A DNA stretch of 64,000 nucleotides from NCBI RefSeq assembly GCF_022761035.1, contig NZ_JAKWJP010000002.1, positions 682,001-746,000 of the forward strand, given 5' to 3'. Under the pieces are notes generated by a model that was given only the letters and a program-made list of their open reading frames with translations, searched no databases and was not told the DNA's origin. Numbering within the stretch: the stretch's first letter is position 1; the number at the start of each line of letters is the position of its first letter. The stretch comes from Microbacterium sp. SS28 (lineage in GTDB: Bacteria; Actinomycetota; Actinomycetes; Actinomycetales; Microbacteriaceae). Position numbers and translations under genes: made by a program. Shown in pieces: positions 33,669-41,465 of this stretch.

Positions 33669-34301
33669 TCAGCCGCCGCCGCCGCCGTCGCCGCCCCCGC
33701 CGCCGTCGAACCCGCCGAAGCCGCCGGCATCGAATCCGGCCCCGTCGAACCCTCCGCCGTCGGACCATCCACCGTGACCCGGCCCACTGAATCCGGCAAC
33801 GCCCGGGTCGACCATCGCGCCGACCCAGCCCGGCTCGTAGCCGAGGTTGAGTGATCCCGCGCCGTACAGGTAGTACGAGTTGACGGATTCCGTCAGCATG
33901 AAGCCCACCGCGAGTGCCAGCACGATGTCACGATCGATGGCGTCGAGCGGATCGACGGAGTCGCGCGGATCCTCGGGAGCGGTCGCGGTCTTCGTCACAC
34001 CATCGACGGTCTCGCCGTTCATCCGCTGCAGGCGACGCTCGTTCGCACGGCCCATGAGCTTCGCGAAGACATTCGGATCATCGGATGCCGCGTCCCGCTC
34101 GGCCTCGGACATGAAGGGCCGCAGCTGCTCGAACATCTCGCGCCGCTTGTCCGGCGGAAGCTCCTTGAAGGCCGACGCATGCGCCTTCTCGATGACGCTC
34201 GCGGGAAGGCTGTTCAGCAGATAGACGTAGCGCGCGATGCGCTCCTCGTCGGTGATGGCCTCGTACGACTTCTTGCGCCGGAATCGGGAGAGAAGGCTCA
34301 T
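33669..34301 (-). CDS. Gly-rich-tail protein, paralogue 3
   Basis: A 210-residue protein with the same order as paralogue 1: basic N-terminus MSLLSRFRRKK, charged helices (LNSLPASVIEKAHASAFKEL), a hydrophobic stretch near 128-145, GAGSLNLGYEPGWVGAMVDP, then a long Gly/Asp/Phe tail ending in Gly runs. AAGGAGGTG precedes the ATG and TAGCCT lies further upstream, as in paralogue 1. It follows coaE directly. The function is unknown; the conserved PGWVG block is the best handle for a profile search. Confidence 0.75.
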   Translation of the reverse strand: MSLLSRFRRKKSYEAITDEERIARYVYLLNSLPASVIEKAHASAFKELPPDKRREMFEQLRPFMSEAERDAASDDPNVFAKLMGRANERRLQRMNGETVDGVTKTATAPEDPRDSVDPLDAIDRDIVLALAVGFMLTESVNSYYLYGAGSLNLGYEPGWVGAMVDPGVAGFSGPGHGGWSDGGGFDGAGFDAGGFGGFDGGGGGDGGGGG

Positions 34302-34407
34302 ATCGCACCTCCTTGTGCGGTGGCCACAGGCTACTCTCCGCGACGTCTCGCCATAAGGTCGGCGCGCGTGGCGGGGAGCCCGCTGAGCAGGCCCGGTGGT
34401 CGGTTCG

Positions 34408-35025
34408 TCAGCGGGCGCGGTCGGCGATGAGCCCGGGCAGGTCGTCCCACAGCTGGTCGGTCTGGCGCAGTGTCTCGTCGATCGACCCGGCGGTGTCGAT
34501 CACGACATCGGCGACGGCGAGGCGGGCGTCATCCGAGACCTGCGCGGCGAGGCGCGCCGCGGCATCCGTCTCGCTGAATCCCCGCAGCTCGACAAGGCGG
34601 CCCAGACGCACGTCGGCGGGGGCGTGCGCGACGACGATGAGCTCCCACGGGTCGCCCACGCGCGCCTCGACGAGGAGGGGCACGTCATAGACGACGACGG
34701 CCTCGGGGTCGTCCGCGAACGCGTCGGCGAAGCGGCGCGCCGACTCGACGCGCACGGCGGGATGCACGATCGCGTTGAGACGCGACACCGCATCGTCGTC
34801 GCCGAACACCTTCGCGCCGAGCCGGGGACGATCGAGCGTGCCGTCGGCGAGGATCATGGATGCCCCGAACTCGGCCGCGATGTCGGCGAGCACCGGCGAC
34901 CCCGGCTGCTGGACGTCTCGGACGATGCGGTCGGCGTCGACGACGACGGCGCCGCGCTCGGCGAGCCGGGCAGCGATCGTGGACTTGCCCGAGGCGATGC
35001 CTCCGGTGAGCGCGATGAGAGGCAT
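34408..35025 (-). CDS. coaE: Dephospho-CoA kinase
   Basis: Last step of coenzyme A synthesis, phosphorylating dephospho-CoA. It has 205 residues. The P-loop GGIASGKST and the VVDADRIVRDV motif are intact. The single-domain length lacks the C-terminal extension found in mycobacterial CoaE. The ATG at 35023-35025 has CAGACT exactly six bases upstream, so it is probably leaderless. In many actinobacteria the order is rpsA-coaE-uvrB; here accessory genes are inserted on both sides. Confidence 0.95.
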   Translation of the reverse strand: MPLIALTGGIASGKSTIAARLAERGAVVVDADRIVRDVQQPGSPVLADIAAEFGASMILADGTLDRPRLGAKVFGDDDAVSRLNAIVHPAVRVESARRFADAFADDPEAVVVYDVPLLVEARVGDPWELIVVAHAPADVRLGRLVELRGFSETDAAARLAAQVSDDARLAVADVVIDTAGSIDETLRQTDQLWDDLPGLIADRAR

Positions 35026-35062
35026 GGTGCCAGTCTGGCCCACGACCCGTCGTCGCGGCGGG

Positions 35063-35785
35063 TCAGAACCCGAAGTCGCCGCCCCCGAAGTCCCCGCCCC
35101 CGAGGTCGCCGAAGCCTCCGCCGTCGCCGCCCCAGCCGGATCCGGAGTCGCCCCACGCCGACGCATCGGCTGCCGGATCGGCACCGGCGTCGCCCGCGGC
35201 ATCCGTCGACCCGTCCTGGAACCCCGCGTCGTACGCGAACGTCGGGGCCATGATCGCGCTGACGAGCGCCGAGCCGACGACGAAGCCGACGATGGGGCCC
35301 ATGAGCGAGCCGCCCGGTGCACCGTAGGGCGAGCCGGGGCGTCCCAGAGTGCGCTCCATGAAGCCGGGATTGCGGTACTCGGCCCGTGTCGCGGCGCGCG
35401 CAAGCGAGCGCGGGTCGCTCGCCTGCGGCTGCTCGTAGGGCGGAAGGCCGGCTCGCAGCTCCGTGAGCACCTGCTGGCGCTGCGCGGGTGAGAGCTTCGA
35501 GAACGCCTCCGCGTGCACCTGCTCGATCGTCTCGGGCGGGGCTGTGCGCAGCAGGTACCGGTAGCGCTCGATCGCCATCTCGTCCTCGCTGCGCGGCGGC
35601 TGCATGCCGGGGCCCGGCTGCGGTGCGGCCTGCTGGCCGAACGGCGGCGGCGTGAGCGGCGTCTGCCCGTACGCCGGCGGCGCGGCGGGCGCGCCGTATG
35701 CCGGGGCGGCGTACGGGTTCTGCGGGACGGGCGGCGCCTGACGGTTCGTCCGCTCGGTGCCGAAGAGCCTGTCCAGGAATCCCAT
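35063..35785 (-). CDS. Gly-rich-tail protein, paralogue 4 with Pro/Ala-rich linker
   Basis: A 240-residue, more distant member of the same family. After MGFLDRLFG comes a Pro/Ala/Gln linker (about 12-70), then the charged helical domain (IERYRYLLRTAPPETIEQVHA, compare ARYLYLLGTLPASVIESAHA in paralogue 1), a hydrophobic segment (IVGFVVGSALVSAIMAP) and a tail ending GGDFGGGDFGF. The ATG at 35783-35785 is preferred because GGAGG lies five bases upstream; an ATG four codons earlier is also in frame. It is divergent from the lipoprotein operon. Confidence 0.7.
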   Translation of the reverse strand: MGFLDRLFGTERTNRQAPPVPQNPYAAPAYGAPAAPPAYGQTPLTPPPFGQQAAPQPGPGMQPPRSEDEMAIERYRYLLRTAPPETIEQVHAEAFSKLSPAQRQQVLTELRAGLPPYEQPQASDPRSLARAATRAEYRNPGFMERTLGRPGSPYGAPGGSLMGPIVGFVVGSALVSAIMAPTFAYDAGFQDGSTDAAGDAGADPAADASAWGDSGSGWGGDGGGFGDLGGGDFGGGDFGF

Positions 35786-35982
35786 CGTGTCCTCCATGGG
35801 TTGCGGGGACTGCTCACGGTATATCGCGAGACTCGAATCTTGCTGTGACTCGCTGCCACGGCACGCGCGGATCCGGCCGTGACCACCCCGCGGGCCGGGT
35901 GTAATGTTCGCAACAACCGGCGGGCCTTCGGTCCCCGGCGGAACGCCGCTCAGCGGCTGACACAGGACGCGGGGGTGCTCTG

Positions 35983-36858
35983 GTGTCACGCACGATCCAC
36001 GGGCAGCCGCTGCGGGCGGCGGGCGCGCTCCTGGTCCTGCTCGCGCTCGCGCTCGCGCTCACGGCGTGCGGCGAGTACGCGCCGGGCAACGACGGAGAGA
36101 CGACTCCGGATGCCGCTCCCTCGCCGAGCTCGTCGAGTCCGAGCGCGACGCCGACCCCGACGACCGAGCCGAACGACGACGAGGGCGAAGACGAAGTGAC
36201 CTATGCGTGGGGCCTCCCGCCGAGCGATCCGAGCGTGCAGGGCAACGACGGACCGGCCTACGCGGCGCTGCTGCGCGGCTGCGACAGTGCGCACGCCTTC
36301 CTGTCGCAGATCGACCTCGACGACCAGCCGTTCTGGAACCTCACGAACCCCCGGTACGTCGCCTTCTACAGCTCGGCGCTCGCGATCGAGTGCCACGGCG
36401 ACTTCGGCCTCGCGCGCGCCTGGACGGAGGGCGCGATCTCGGCATACGGCCTCGCGGGAACCGACCGCCCGGGCGACCCCAAGAAGCCCGACGGATCGGG
36501 CGAGCCGCTCGAGCCGCTCGGTGCGCCCGGATACGGCGAGCCCGAGTGCGACCTGTACCGCACGCTCGTGAGCGTGCTGCGTCAGGTGCCGCCGGAGTCG
36601 CTCTCGTGCCAGGGAGGGTCGGCGCCGTCGTTCCGCAGCGAGGTATGGGACACGCCCGACGACGGCCAGGTGGTCCTGTGGGACGACCCGTGCACGTTCG
36701 ACGTCGACGAGAGCGGCGTGGCCCCCGCGAGCGCGGCGGATGCGACGCCCGCCTTCTGCGTCCCGGTCGCGACCCCGCCGAGGCCGCAGACGCCGGATGC
36801 CGGCATCGAGCCGTCCCCATCGGTCTCCGCGGATCCGACCCCTGGGAGCGGCCAGTGA
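35983..36858 (+). CDS. Lipoprotein A of a paralogous pair
   Basis: A 291-residue exported lipoprotein: hydrophobic signal and lipobox LTAC with Cys29, then a Ser/Pro/Thr-rich low-complexity stretch (about 35-70). The globular part begins YAWGLPP and contains GNDGPAYAAL and PGYGEPECDLYRTL. These motifs recur in lipoprotein B (37832-39127). Several paired cysteines suggest disulfides. It starts with GTG; TAATGT at 35902-35907 is a possible -10 box. Its stop overlaps the GTG of the membrane protein, so they are co-translated. The function is unknown. Confidence 0.75.
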   Translation: MSRTIHGQPLRAAGALLVLLALALALTACGEYAPGNDGETTPDAAPSPSSSSPSATPTPTTEPNDDEGEDEVTYAWGLPPSDPSVQGNDGPAYAALLRGCDSAHAFLSQIDLDDQPFWNLTNPRYVAFYSSALAIECHGDFGLARAWTEGAISAYGLAGTDRPGDPKKPDGSGEPLEPLGAPGYGEPECDLYRTLVSVLRQVPPESLSCQGGSAPSFRSEVWDTPDDGQVVLWDDPCTFDVDESGVAPASAADATPAFCVPVATPPRPQTPDAGIEPSPSVSADPTPGSGQ

Positions 36859-37835
36859 CCGGCATCGGCGGCATCCCTCCACTCGACGACGTCGACGAGG
36901 CGGCCGACGCGGACGGCGGACAGGACGCAGGAGGCAATCAGGCCCTGCGCGGCGGGATGGTCAAGGCGCTCCTCGCCGTGCTCGTCAACGTCGGTGTGCT
37001 CACCGCCCTGCTCGTCTACTTCGGCTGGGTGCGCAGCGACCGCATGGCGACGCTGCTCGGCATCGACGAGGCGATCCTGGGGATGACGGTCGACGACTAC
37101 GTGCGACGCAGCGTGCAATCGGTGTTCATCCTGCCGGTCCTCGCCGCCGCGGCCGGGCTCGTGTGGGTCGGGTTCGACCAGTGGTTCCAGCGGCGCCGCG
37201 CCCGTCTCGGCGACGACGAGCGGATCGTGCAGCTCATCGCGCGCTGGCTGTGGGTCGTCGCCGTCGGCCTCTTCCTGGTCGGCATCGTCATGGTGTTCAT
37301 CGGCTACGCCGCGACCTACGTCCTGTGGCCGCTCGTCTGCGCCGCCGGCCTCCTCCTGCTGCTCTACAGCTTCGGCCTGCGCGCGCATCTGACGGACTCC
37401 GTCGGGTTCGCACCCCTCACCGAGGGCGTCCTGCGCGGGTCCATCGCGGTGCTCGTCGCCGTCGGACTGTTCTGGTCTGCCACGAACTTCGCGACGGTCC
37501 AGGGCACCGAGCTCGCCCGGGAGTTCCCGCAGCACGTCGCGAGCCTGCCGAGCGTCGAGGTCGACAGCGTGGAGCCGCTCGACATCGTCGCCCCCGGCGT
37601 CGAGACGTCGTGCCTCGGAGAAGGCCGCGACATCAGGTATCACTACCGCGGCCTGCGCCTCCTTGAATCGACAGGCGGGAACTACTTCCTGATCTCGGAC
37701 GGCTGGACGCCGCAGTACGGCGTCGTGGTCGTCCTGCCGATCGGGGCAGAGGGACTGCGCTACAGCTTCGTCCGCGATGTGTCCGGTGACAGCCGGGACG
37801 CGGACTATCCCCCTTGCGAGGAGGCAACGTCATGA
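36855..37835 (+). CDS. Five-helix membrane protein between the lipoproteins
   Basis: A 326-residue protein with an acidic N-terminus, five predicted membrane helices (near residues 37-60, 92-113, 133-156, 157-178 and 195-215) and an extracytoplasmic C-terminal domain of about 100 residues. The GTG at 36855 overlaps the lipoprotein A stop (GTGA), and its own end overlaps the start of lipoprotein B. That tight coupling suggests a membrane complex with both lipoproteins. No transporter or enzyme motif was recognised. Confidence 0.7.
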   Translation: MTGIGGIPPLDDVDEAADADGGQDAGGNQALRGGMVKALLAVLVNVGVLTALLVYFGWVRSDRMATLLGIDEAILGMTVDDYVRRSVQSVFILPVLAAAAGLVWVGFDQWFQRRRARLGDDERIVQLIARWLWVVAVGLFLVGIVMVFIGYAATYVLWPLVCAAGLLLLLYSFGLRAHLTDSVGFAPLTEGVLRGSIAVLVAVGLFWSATNFATVQGTELAREFPQHVASLPSVEVDSVEPLDIVAPGVETSCLGEGRDIRYHYRGLRLLESTGGNYFLISDGWTPQYGVVVVLPIGAEGLRYSFVRDVSGDSRDADYPPCEEATS

Positions 37836-39127
37836 AGACCGCAACCGTGCGCACCGCGCTGACGCTCACGGTCCTGCTGCTGTTCACGGTGGGGCTCACC
37901 TCGTGCGGCGAGTACTCGCCCGTCGTCGAGGATTCGATCGAGGACGGGTCGGACCCGGGCCAGGACGACCCCCAGGCGGACGGCGGCACGGTCGTCGAGC
38001 CCGAGGACGAGGGGACGGATGCCGCTCCCCCGGCCCAACCGGACGACGCGGTCCCCGATCCGGCCCCGCCCGTCGCGGACGGCGGATCGGGCGGCTCGGG
38101 AGGCTCCGGCGGTTCCGGCGCGCGGGACAACGGGAGCAGGGGCGGATCGGGAGGGTCAGGCGGCGCAGGCGGCTCCGGCGGCTCCGGCGGCTCCAGCGGC
38201 TCGAGCGGGTCCGGCGGTTCAGGCGGGTCCGGCGGGTCCGGAGGCTCGGGAGGCACCACGACCTACGCGTGGGGGCTCCCCCCGACCGACACGAGCGTCA
38301 CGGGCAACGACGGCCCCGCCTACGGCGCGCTCCGCTCGTCGTGCACGAGCGCCGCGAACTTCCTCGCCGCGACCACTCTGAGCATCCTGTGGCAGTTCAA
38401 CACGCCGCGATACACCGTCATGTACGTGGCAGGGCTGGCGCATTGCGTCGGGCGTGCCGACCTCGGCAACGCCTACTTCACGCTCGCCATCGACCGGTAC
38501 GGCGACGAGGCGATGGACCGGATCGACCTCGATCCCGTCACCTTCGATCCGCTCGACCCGCAGCCCGAGCCGCCCGGCTACGGGGAACCCGTGTGCGATC
38601 TGTTCCGCACGCTCAAGAGTGTGCGCGATCAGGTCGCACCAGACACGATCGCGTGCAGCAAGGGCGGCAGTGTCGAAGGTCCGAAGTACGAATACCAGGG
38701 CGCGGACCTCGTGGTCGACGACCCCTGCACGTTCGGCTACGACGAGAGCGCGCACCCGTGGGCCGGGCCGGGCGATTCGCCCACGAGCCTCTGCGGTCCC
38801 CTCACCGAGCAGAGCCTCGCCGACTTCGCCGACGACCCGCTGCTGCTCTTCGACGGGTGGACCGTCGACAACGGCGGCGAGATCGTGCCGCCACCGACCG
38901 CCTTCGCGGCGATCGCGACGGAAGCGCTCCTCGTTCCCGAGGAGGCTCCCGAGGCCTCGATCGAGCCGGCCGCCGACGTCGAGCCGCGCCTTCCGCCCGA
39001 GGACGCGGCGGGTGAACCGGCCACGACCGAGAGCTCGGCGGCAGAGCCCGCCACAGAGCCCGCGCCTGAAGCCGTAGCCGCCGCACCCGCCGACACCGAG
39101 CCGACCGTCACGACGCCCGCCGAATAG
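37832..39127 (+). CDS. Lipoprotein B of the pair, with Gly-Ser linker
   Basis: A 431-residue lipoprotein. The signal ends in the lipobox LTSC with Cys25, followed by an acidic stretch, then a long Gly-Ser-rich linker (about 84-141). The globular domain is shared with lipoprotein A (TYAWGLPPTDTSVTGNDGPA, then PGYGEPVCDLFRTL). The C-terminus is again low-complexity, rich in Pro, Ala and Glu. AGGAGG lies seven bases before the ATG. The lipid anchor plus flexible linker suggests a domain held away from the membrane. The function is unknown. Confidence 0.75.
   Translation: MKTATVRTALTLTVLLLFTVGLTSCGEYSPVVEDSIEDGSDPGQDDPQADGGTVVEPEDEGTDAAPPAQPDDAVPDPAPPVADGGSGGSGGSGGSGARDNGSRGGSGGSGGAGGSGGSGGSSGSSGSGGSGGSGGSGGSGGTTTYAWGLPPTDTSVTGNDGPAYGALRSSCTSAANFLAATTLSILWQFNTPRYTVMYVAGLAHCVGRADLGNAYFTLAIDRYGDEAMDRIDLDPVTFDPLDPQPEPPGYGEPVCDLFRTLKSVRDQVAPDTIACSKGGSVEGPKYEYQGADLVVDDPCTFGYDESAHPWAGPGDSPTSLCGPLTEQSLADFADDPLLLFDGWTVDNGGEIVPPPTAFAAIATEALLVPEEAPEASIEPAADVEPRLPPEDAAGEPATTESSAAEPATEPAPEAVAAAPADTEPTVTTPAE
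38081..38254 (+). repeat. Gly-Ser coding repeat in lipoprotein B
   Basis: About 174 bases of degenerate nine-base units (variants of GGCGGATCG, GGCTCCGGC) encode a GGS-type linker. Such runs can change in unit number between strains. Codon choice varies between units, so it is not a freshly amplified tract. Confidence 0.7.
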
Positions 39128-39136
39128 TCGTCCCGG

Positions 39137-39685
39137 TCAGCCCCGCAGCGCGACCGCCTCGCTGACCCAGCGCAGGTAGTCCTCCCACGGATCCCGCCCC
39201 GCGCGCAGCGCCTCGACGTGGGCGCTCAGGGCGTCCGAGTGCGCGAACCACTCCGTCGAGTCGAAGCGGTCGGCGGCGAACTCCGCATGGCGGCGGCGCT
39301 CGAGGTGCCGGTCGCCGCGCTCGAGCGCGAGCAGATCATCGTGCCAGATCGCGGCGAAGCGCTGCCGCGGATTCGACGTCGTGCCGATCTTCACGCGATC
39401 GGCGTAGCCGAGGTAGTAGACGACGTCGACGCGCGGCGGCGGCAGCTCGTCGTCGACGATGTCGCCGTGCCGGAACTCGCACGTCGCGCACAGCCACCCC
39501 GAGGGATGACGGATTCCGAGCCGCGACCCGCACAGCCGGCACGGCGCCGGCAGCGCGTCCGTCACGCCGTACGCCGACGCCGCCCAGTCGGCGGCGACCG
39601 CGAGATGCAGTTCGCACAGGGCGAGCGGTGCGTCGGCGGGGACGTCGCCGCGGCATCCGTCATTCACAAGACAGCGGGAGGACAC
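39137..39685 (-). CDS. GIY-YIG nuclease family protein (T5orf172/MUG113-like) with zinc-finger-like N-terminus
   Basis: A 182-residue protein. The N-terminal half has cysteine clusters (CLVNDGC, CELH, CRLCG, CATC) that probably bind zinc. The C-terminal half (about 87-160) begins VVYYLGYADRVKIGTTSNP and contains RQRF and TEWF, as in T5orf172-type GIY-YIG domains. The target is unknown. The frame is open to 39742, but the GTG at 39683-39685 is chosen because TACGCT lies exactly six bases upstream and the longer form would run into the rpsA terminator. Confidence 0.75.
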   Translation of the reverse strand: MSSRCLVNDGCRGDVPADAPLALCELHLAVAADWAASAYGVTDALPAPCRLCGSRLGIRHPSGWLCATCEFRHGDIVDDELPPPRVDVVYYLGYADRVKIGTTSNPRQRFAAIWHDDLLALERGDRHLERRRHAEFAADRFDSTEWFAHSDALSAHVEALRAGRDPWEDYLRWVSEAVALRG

Positions 39686-39728
39686 GACCCGAGCGTACGA
39701 GCCGGCCCCGACATTCCCCGGAGACGGC

Positions 39729-39762
39729 GGAAGGGCCGCCACCCGGAGGTGACGGCCCTTCC
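39729..39762 (-). terminator. rpsA terminator hairpin
   Basis: Arms 39729-39743 and 39748-39762 pair over 15 bp with one mismatch around a four-base loop. It lies 50 bases past the rpsA stop on the minus strand. Confidence 0.78.
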
Positions 39763-39811
39763 CGATTTCGATAAGCGCTTAGCGCTGCTCAATCACCGGA
39801 TTCAGTCGAGA

Positions 39812-41260
39812 TCAGCGACCCGAGAGCTTCTCGCGCAGAGCGGCGAGCGCCTCGTCGTCCGCGAGCGTGCCCGAGGGGCCGCTGTCGGACGAGAACGAGG
39901 ACGGAGCCTCGACGATCGGGTTGGCGGCCTCGGCCTCGGCGGCCTTGACGACGGCAGCCTTGTGCGCCTCCCAGCGAGCCTGGGCAGCCGCGTACTCGAG
40001 CTCCCACTTCTCGCGAGCCTCGTCCGAGCCTTCCTTCCAGGCGTTGGTCTCGGGGTCGAAGCCCTCGGGGTACTTGTACTCCCCGAGCTCGTCGTACTCC
40101 GTGGCCATGCCGTAGAGGGCCGGGTCGAACTCGGTGCCGTTGGGGTCGACCGACTCGTTCGCCTGCTTCAGCGAGAGCGAGATGCGGCGACGCTCGAGGT
40201 CGATGTCGATGATCTTGACGAAGACCTCTTCGCCGACCGAGACGACCTGCTCAGCGAGCTCGACGTGCTTGCCCGAGAGCTCCGAGATGTGCACGAGGCC
40301 CTCGATGCCGTCTGCGACGCGGACGAACGCACCGAACGGAACGAGCTTGGTGACCTTGCCCGGTGCGATCTGGCCGATCGCGTGCGTGCGGGCGAAGACC
40401 TGCCACGGGTCCTCCTGCGTCGCCTTGAGCGAGAGCGACACGCGCTCGCGGTCCAGGTCGACCTCGAGGATCTCGACGGTGACCTCCTGGCCGACCTCGA
40501 CGACCTCGGACGCGTGCTCGATGTGCTTCCACGAGAGCTCGGAGACGTGCACGAGGCCGTCGACGCCGCCGAGGTCGACGAACGCACCGAAGTTGACGAT
40601 CGACGAGACGGTGCCCTTGCGGACCTGGCCCTTGTGCAGGTTGTTGAGGAACGTGGTGCGCGACTCGGACTGCGTCTGCTCGAGCAGGGCGCGGCGCGAG
40701 AGCACGACGTTGTTGCGGTTCTTGTCGAGCTCGAGGATCTTCGCCTCGATCTCCTGGCCGAGGTACGGCGTCAGGTCGCGGACGCGGCGGAGCTCGATGA
40801 GCGAAGCCGGGAGGAAGCCGCGGAGGCCGATGTCGACGATGAGACCACCCTTGACGACCTCGATGACCGAACCGGTGACGACACCGTCGGTCTCCTTGAT
40901 CTTCTCGACGTCGCCCCACGCACGCTCGTACTGCGCGCGCTTCTTGGACAGGATGAGACGGCCTTCCTTGTCCTCCTTCTGGAGAACCAGGGCCTCGACC
41001 TCGTCGCCGACCTTGACGACCTCGTTGGGGTCGACGTCGTGCTTGATGGAGAGTTCGCGCGAGGGGATGACGCCCTCGGTCTTGAAGCCGACGTCGAGGA
41101 GGACCTCGTCGCGGTCGATCTTCACGACGGTGCCTTCGATGAGGTCTCCGTCGTTGAAGGACTTGATGGTCAGTTCGACCGCTGCCAGGAAGTCCTCGGC
41201 AGATCCGATGTCGTTGATCGCGATCTGCTTGGTGGCCGGGGCGGCCGTTGCGGTAGTCAT
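39812..41260 (-). CDS. rpsA: 30S ribosomal protein S1
   Basis: RNA-binding ribosomal protein that helps mRNAs load onto the 30S subunit. It has 482 residues with four S1/OB repeats (near 35-105, 123-190, 208-276 and 293-362), seen from motifs such as GLIVDIGLRGFLP, VNFGAFVDLGGVDGLVHVSE and VPFGAFVRVADGIEGLVHIS. A charged Ala/Glu-rich C-terminal tail follows. It is highly expressed by its codon choice. Its position relative to coaE and uvrB is separated by inserted genes. Confidence 0.97.
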   Translation of the reverse strand: MTTATAAPATKQIAINDIGSAEDFLAAVELTIKSFNDGDLIEGTVVKIDRDEVLLDVGFKTEGVIPSRELSIKHDVDPNEVVKVGDEVEALVLQKEDKEGRLILSKKRAQYERAWGDVEKIKETDGVVTGSVIEVVKGGLIVDIGLRGFLPASLIELRRVRDLTPYLGQEIEAKILELDKNRNNVVLSRRALLEQTQSESRTTFLNNLHKGQVRKGTVSSIVNFGAFVDLGGVDGLVHVSELSWKHIEHASEVVEVGQEVTVEILEVDLDRERVSLSLKATQEDPWQVFARTHAIGQIAPGKVTKLVPFGAFVRVADGIEGLVHISELSGKHVELAEQVVSVGEEVFVKIIDIDLERRRISLSLKQANESVDPNGTEFDPALYGMATEYDELGEYKYPEGFDPETNAWKEGSDEAREKWELEYAAAQARWEAHKAAVVKAAEAEAANPIVEAPSSFSSDSGPSGTLADDEALAALREKLSGR

Positions 41261-41465
41261 GTAGTGGGTTGTCCTTGTTGGGTTGGGGTGTCAGGCTTCG
41301 GCTGCGGCACCCGACCGCGCGAGCGCGAACGGATGCTTCGACCGATGCGAAGCGGATTGTGCGTGTCACTGGGAGACCGGCGCGAACCTGGTTCCCGGGC
41401 GTGGCGAGACAGCCACACGAGTGACACTCCAGGGTATCAGAACGCGCGGGTCGGCAGAGGTCCGG
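41261..41465 (-). promoter_or_regulatory. rpsA upstream region
   Basis: Intergenic DNA between rpsA and the PH-domain gene. It contains an inverted pair GTGTCACT (about 41362-41369) and AGTGACAC (about 41420-41427) separated by 50 bases that could form a leader structure. No clear -10 box or known S1 leader fold was recognised. Confidence 0.35.

Noticed and set aside
38081..38254. Possible CRISPR-like or satellite array
   Set aside because: Units are short, degenerate, without spacers, and encode a continuous Gly-Ser linker in frame.
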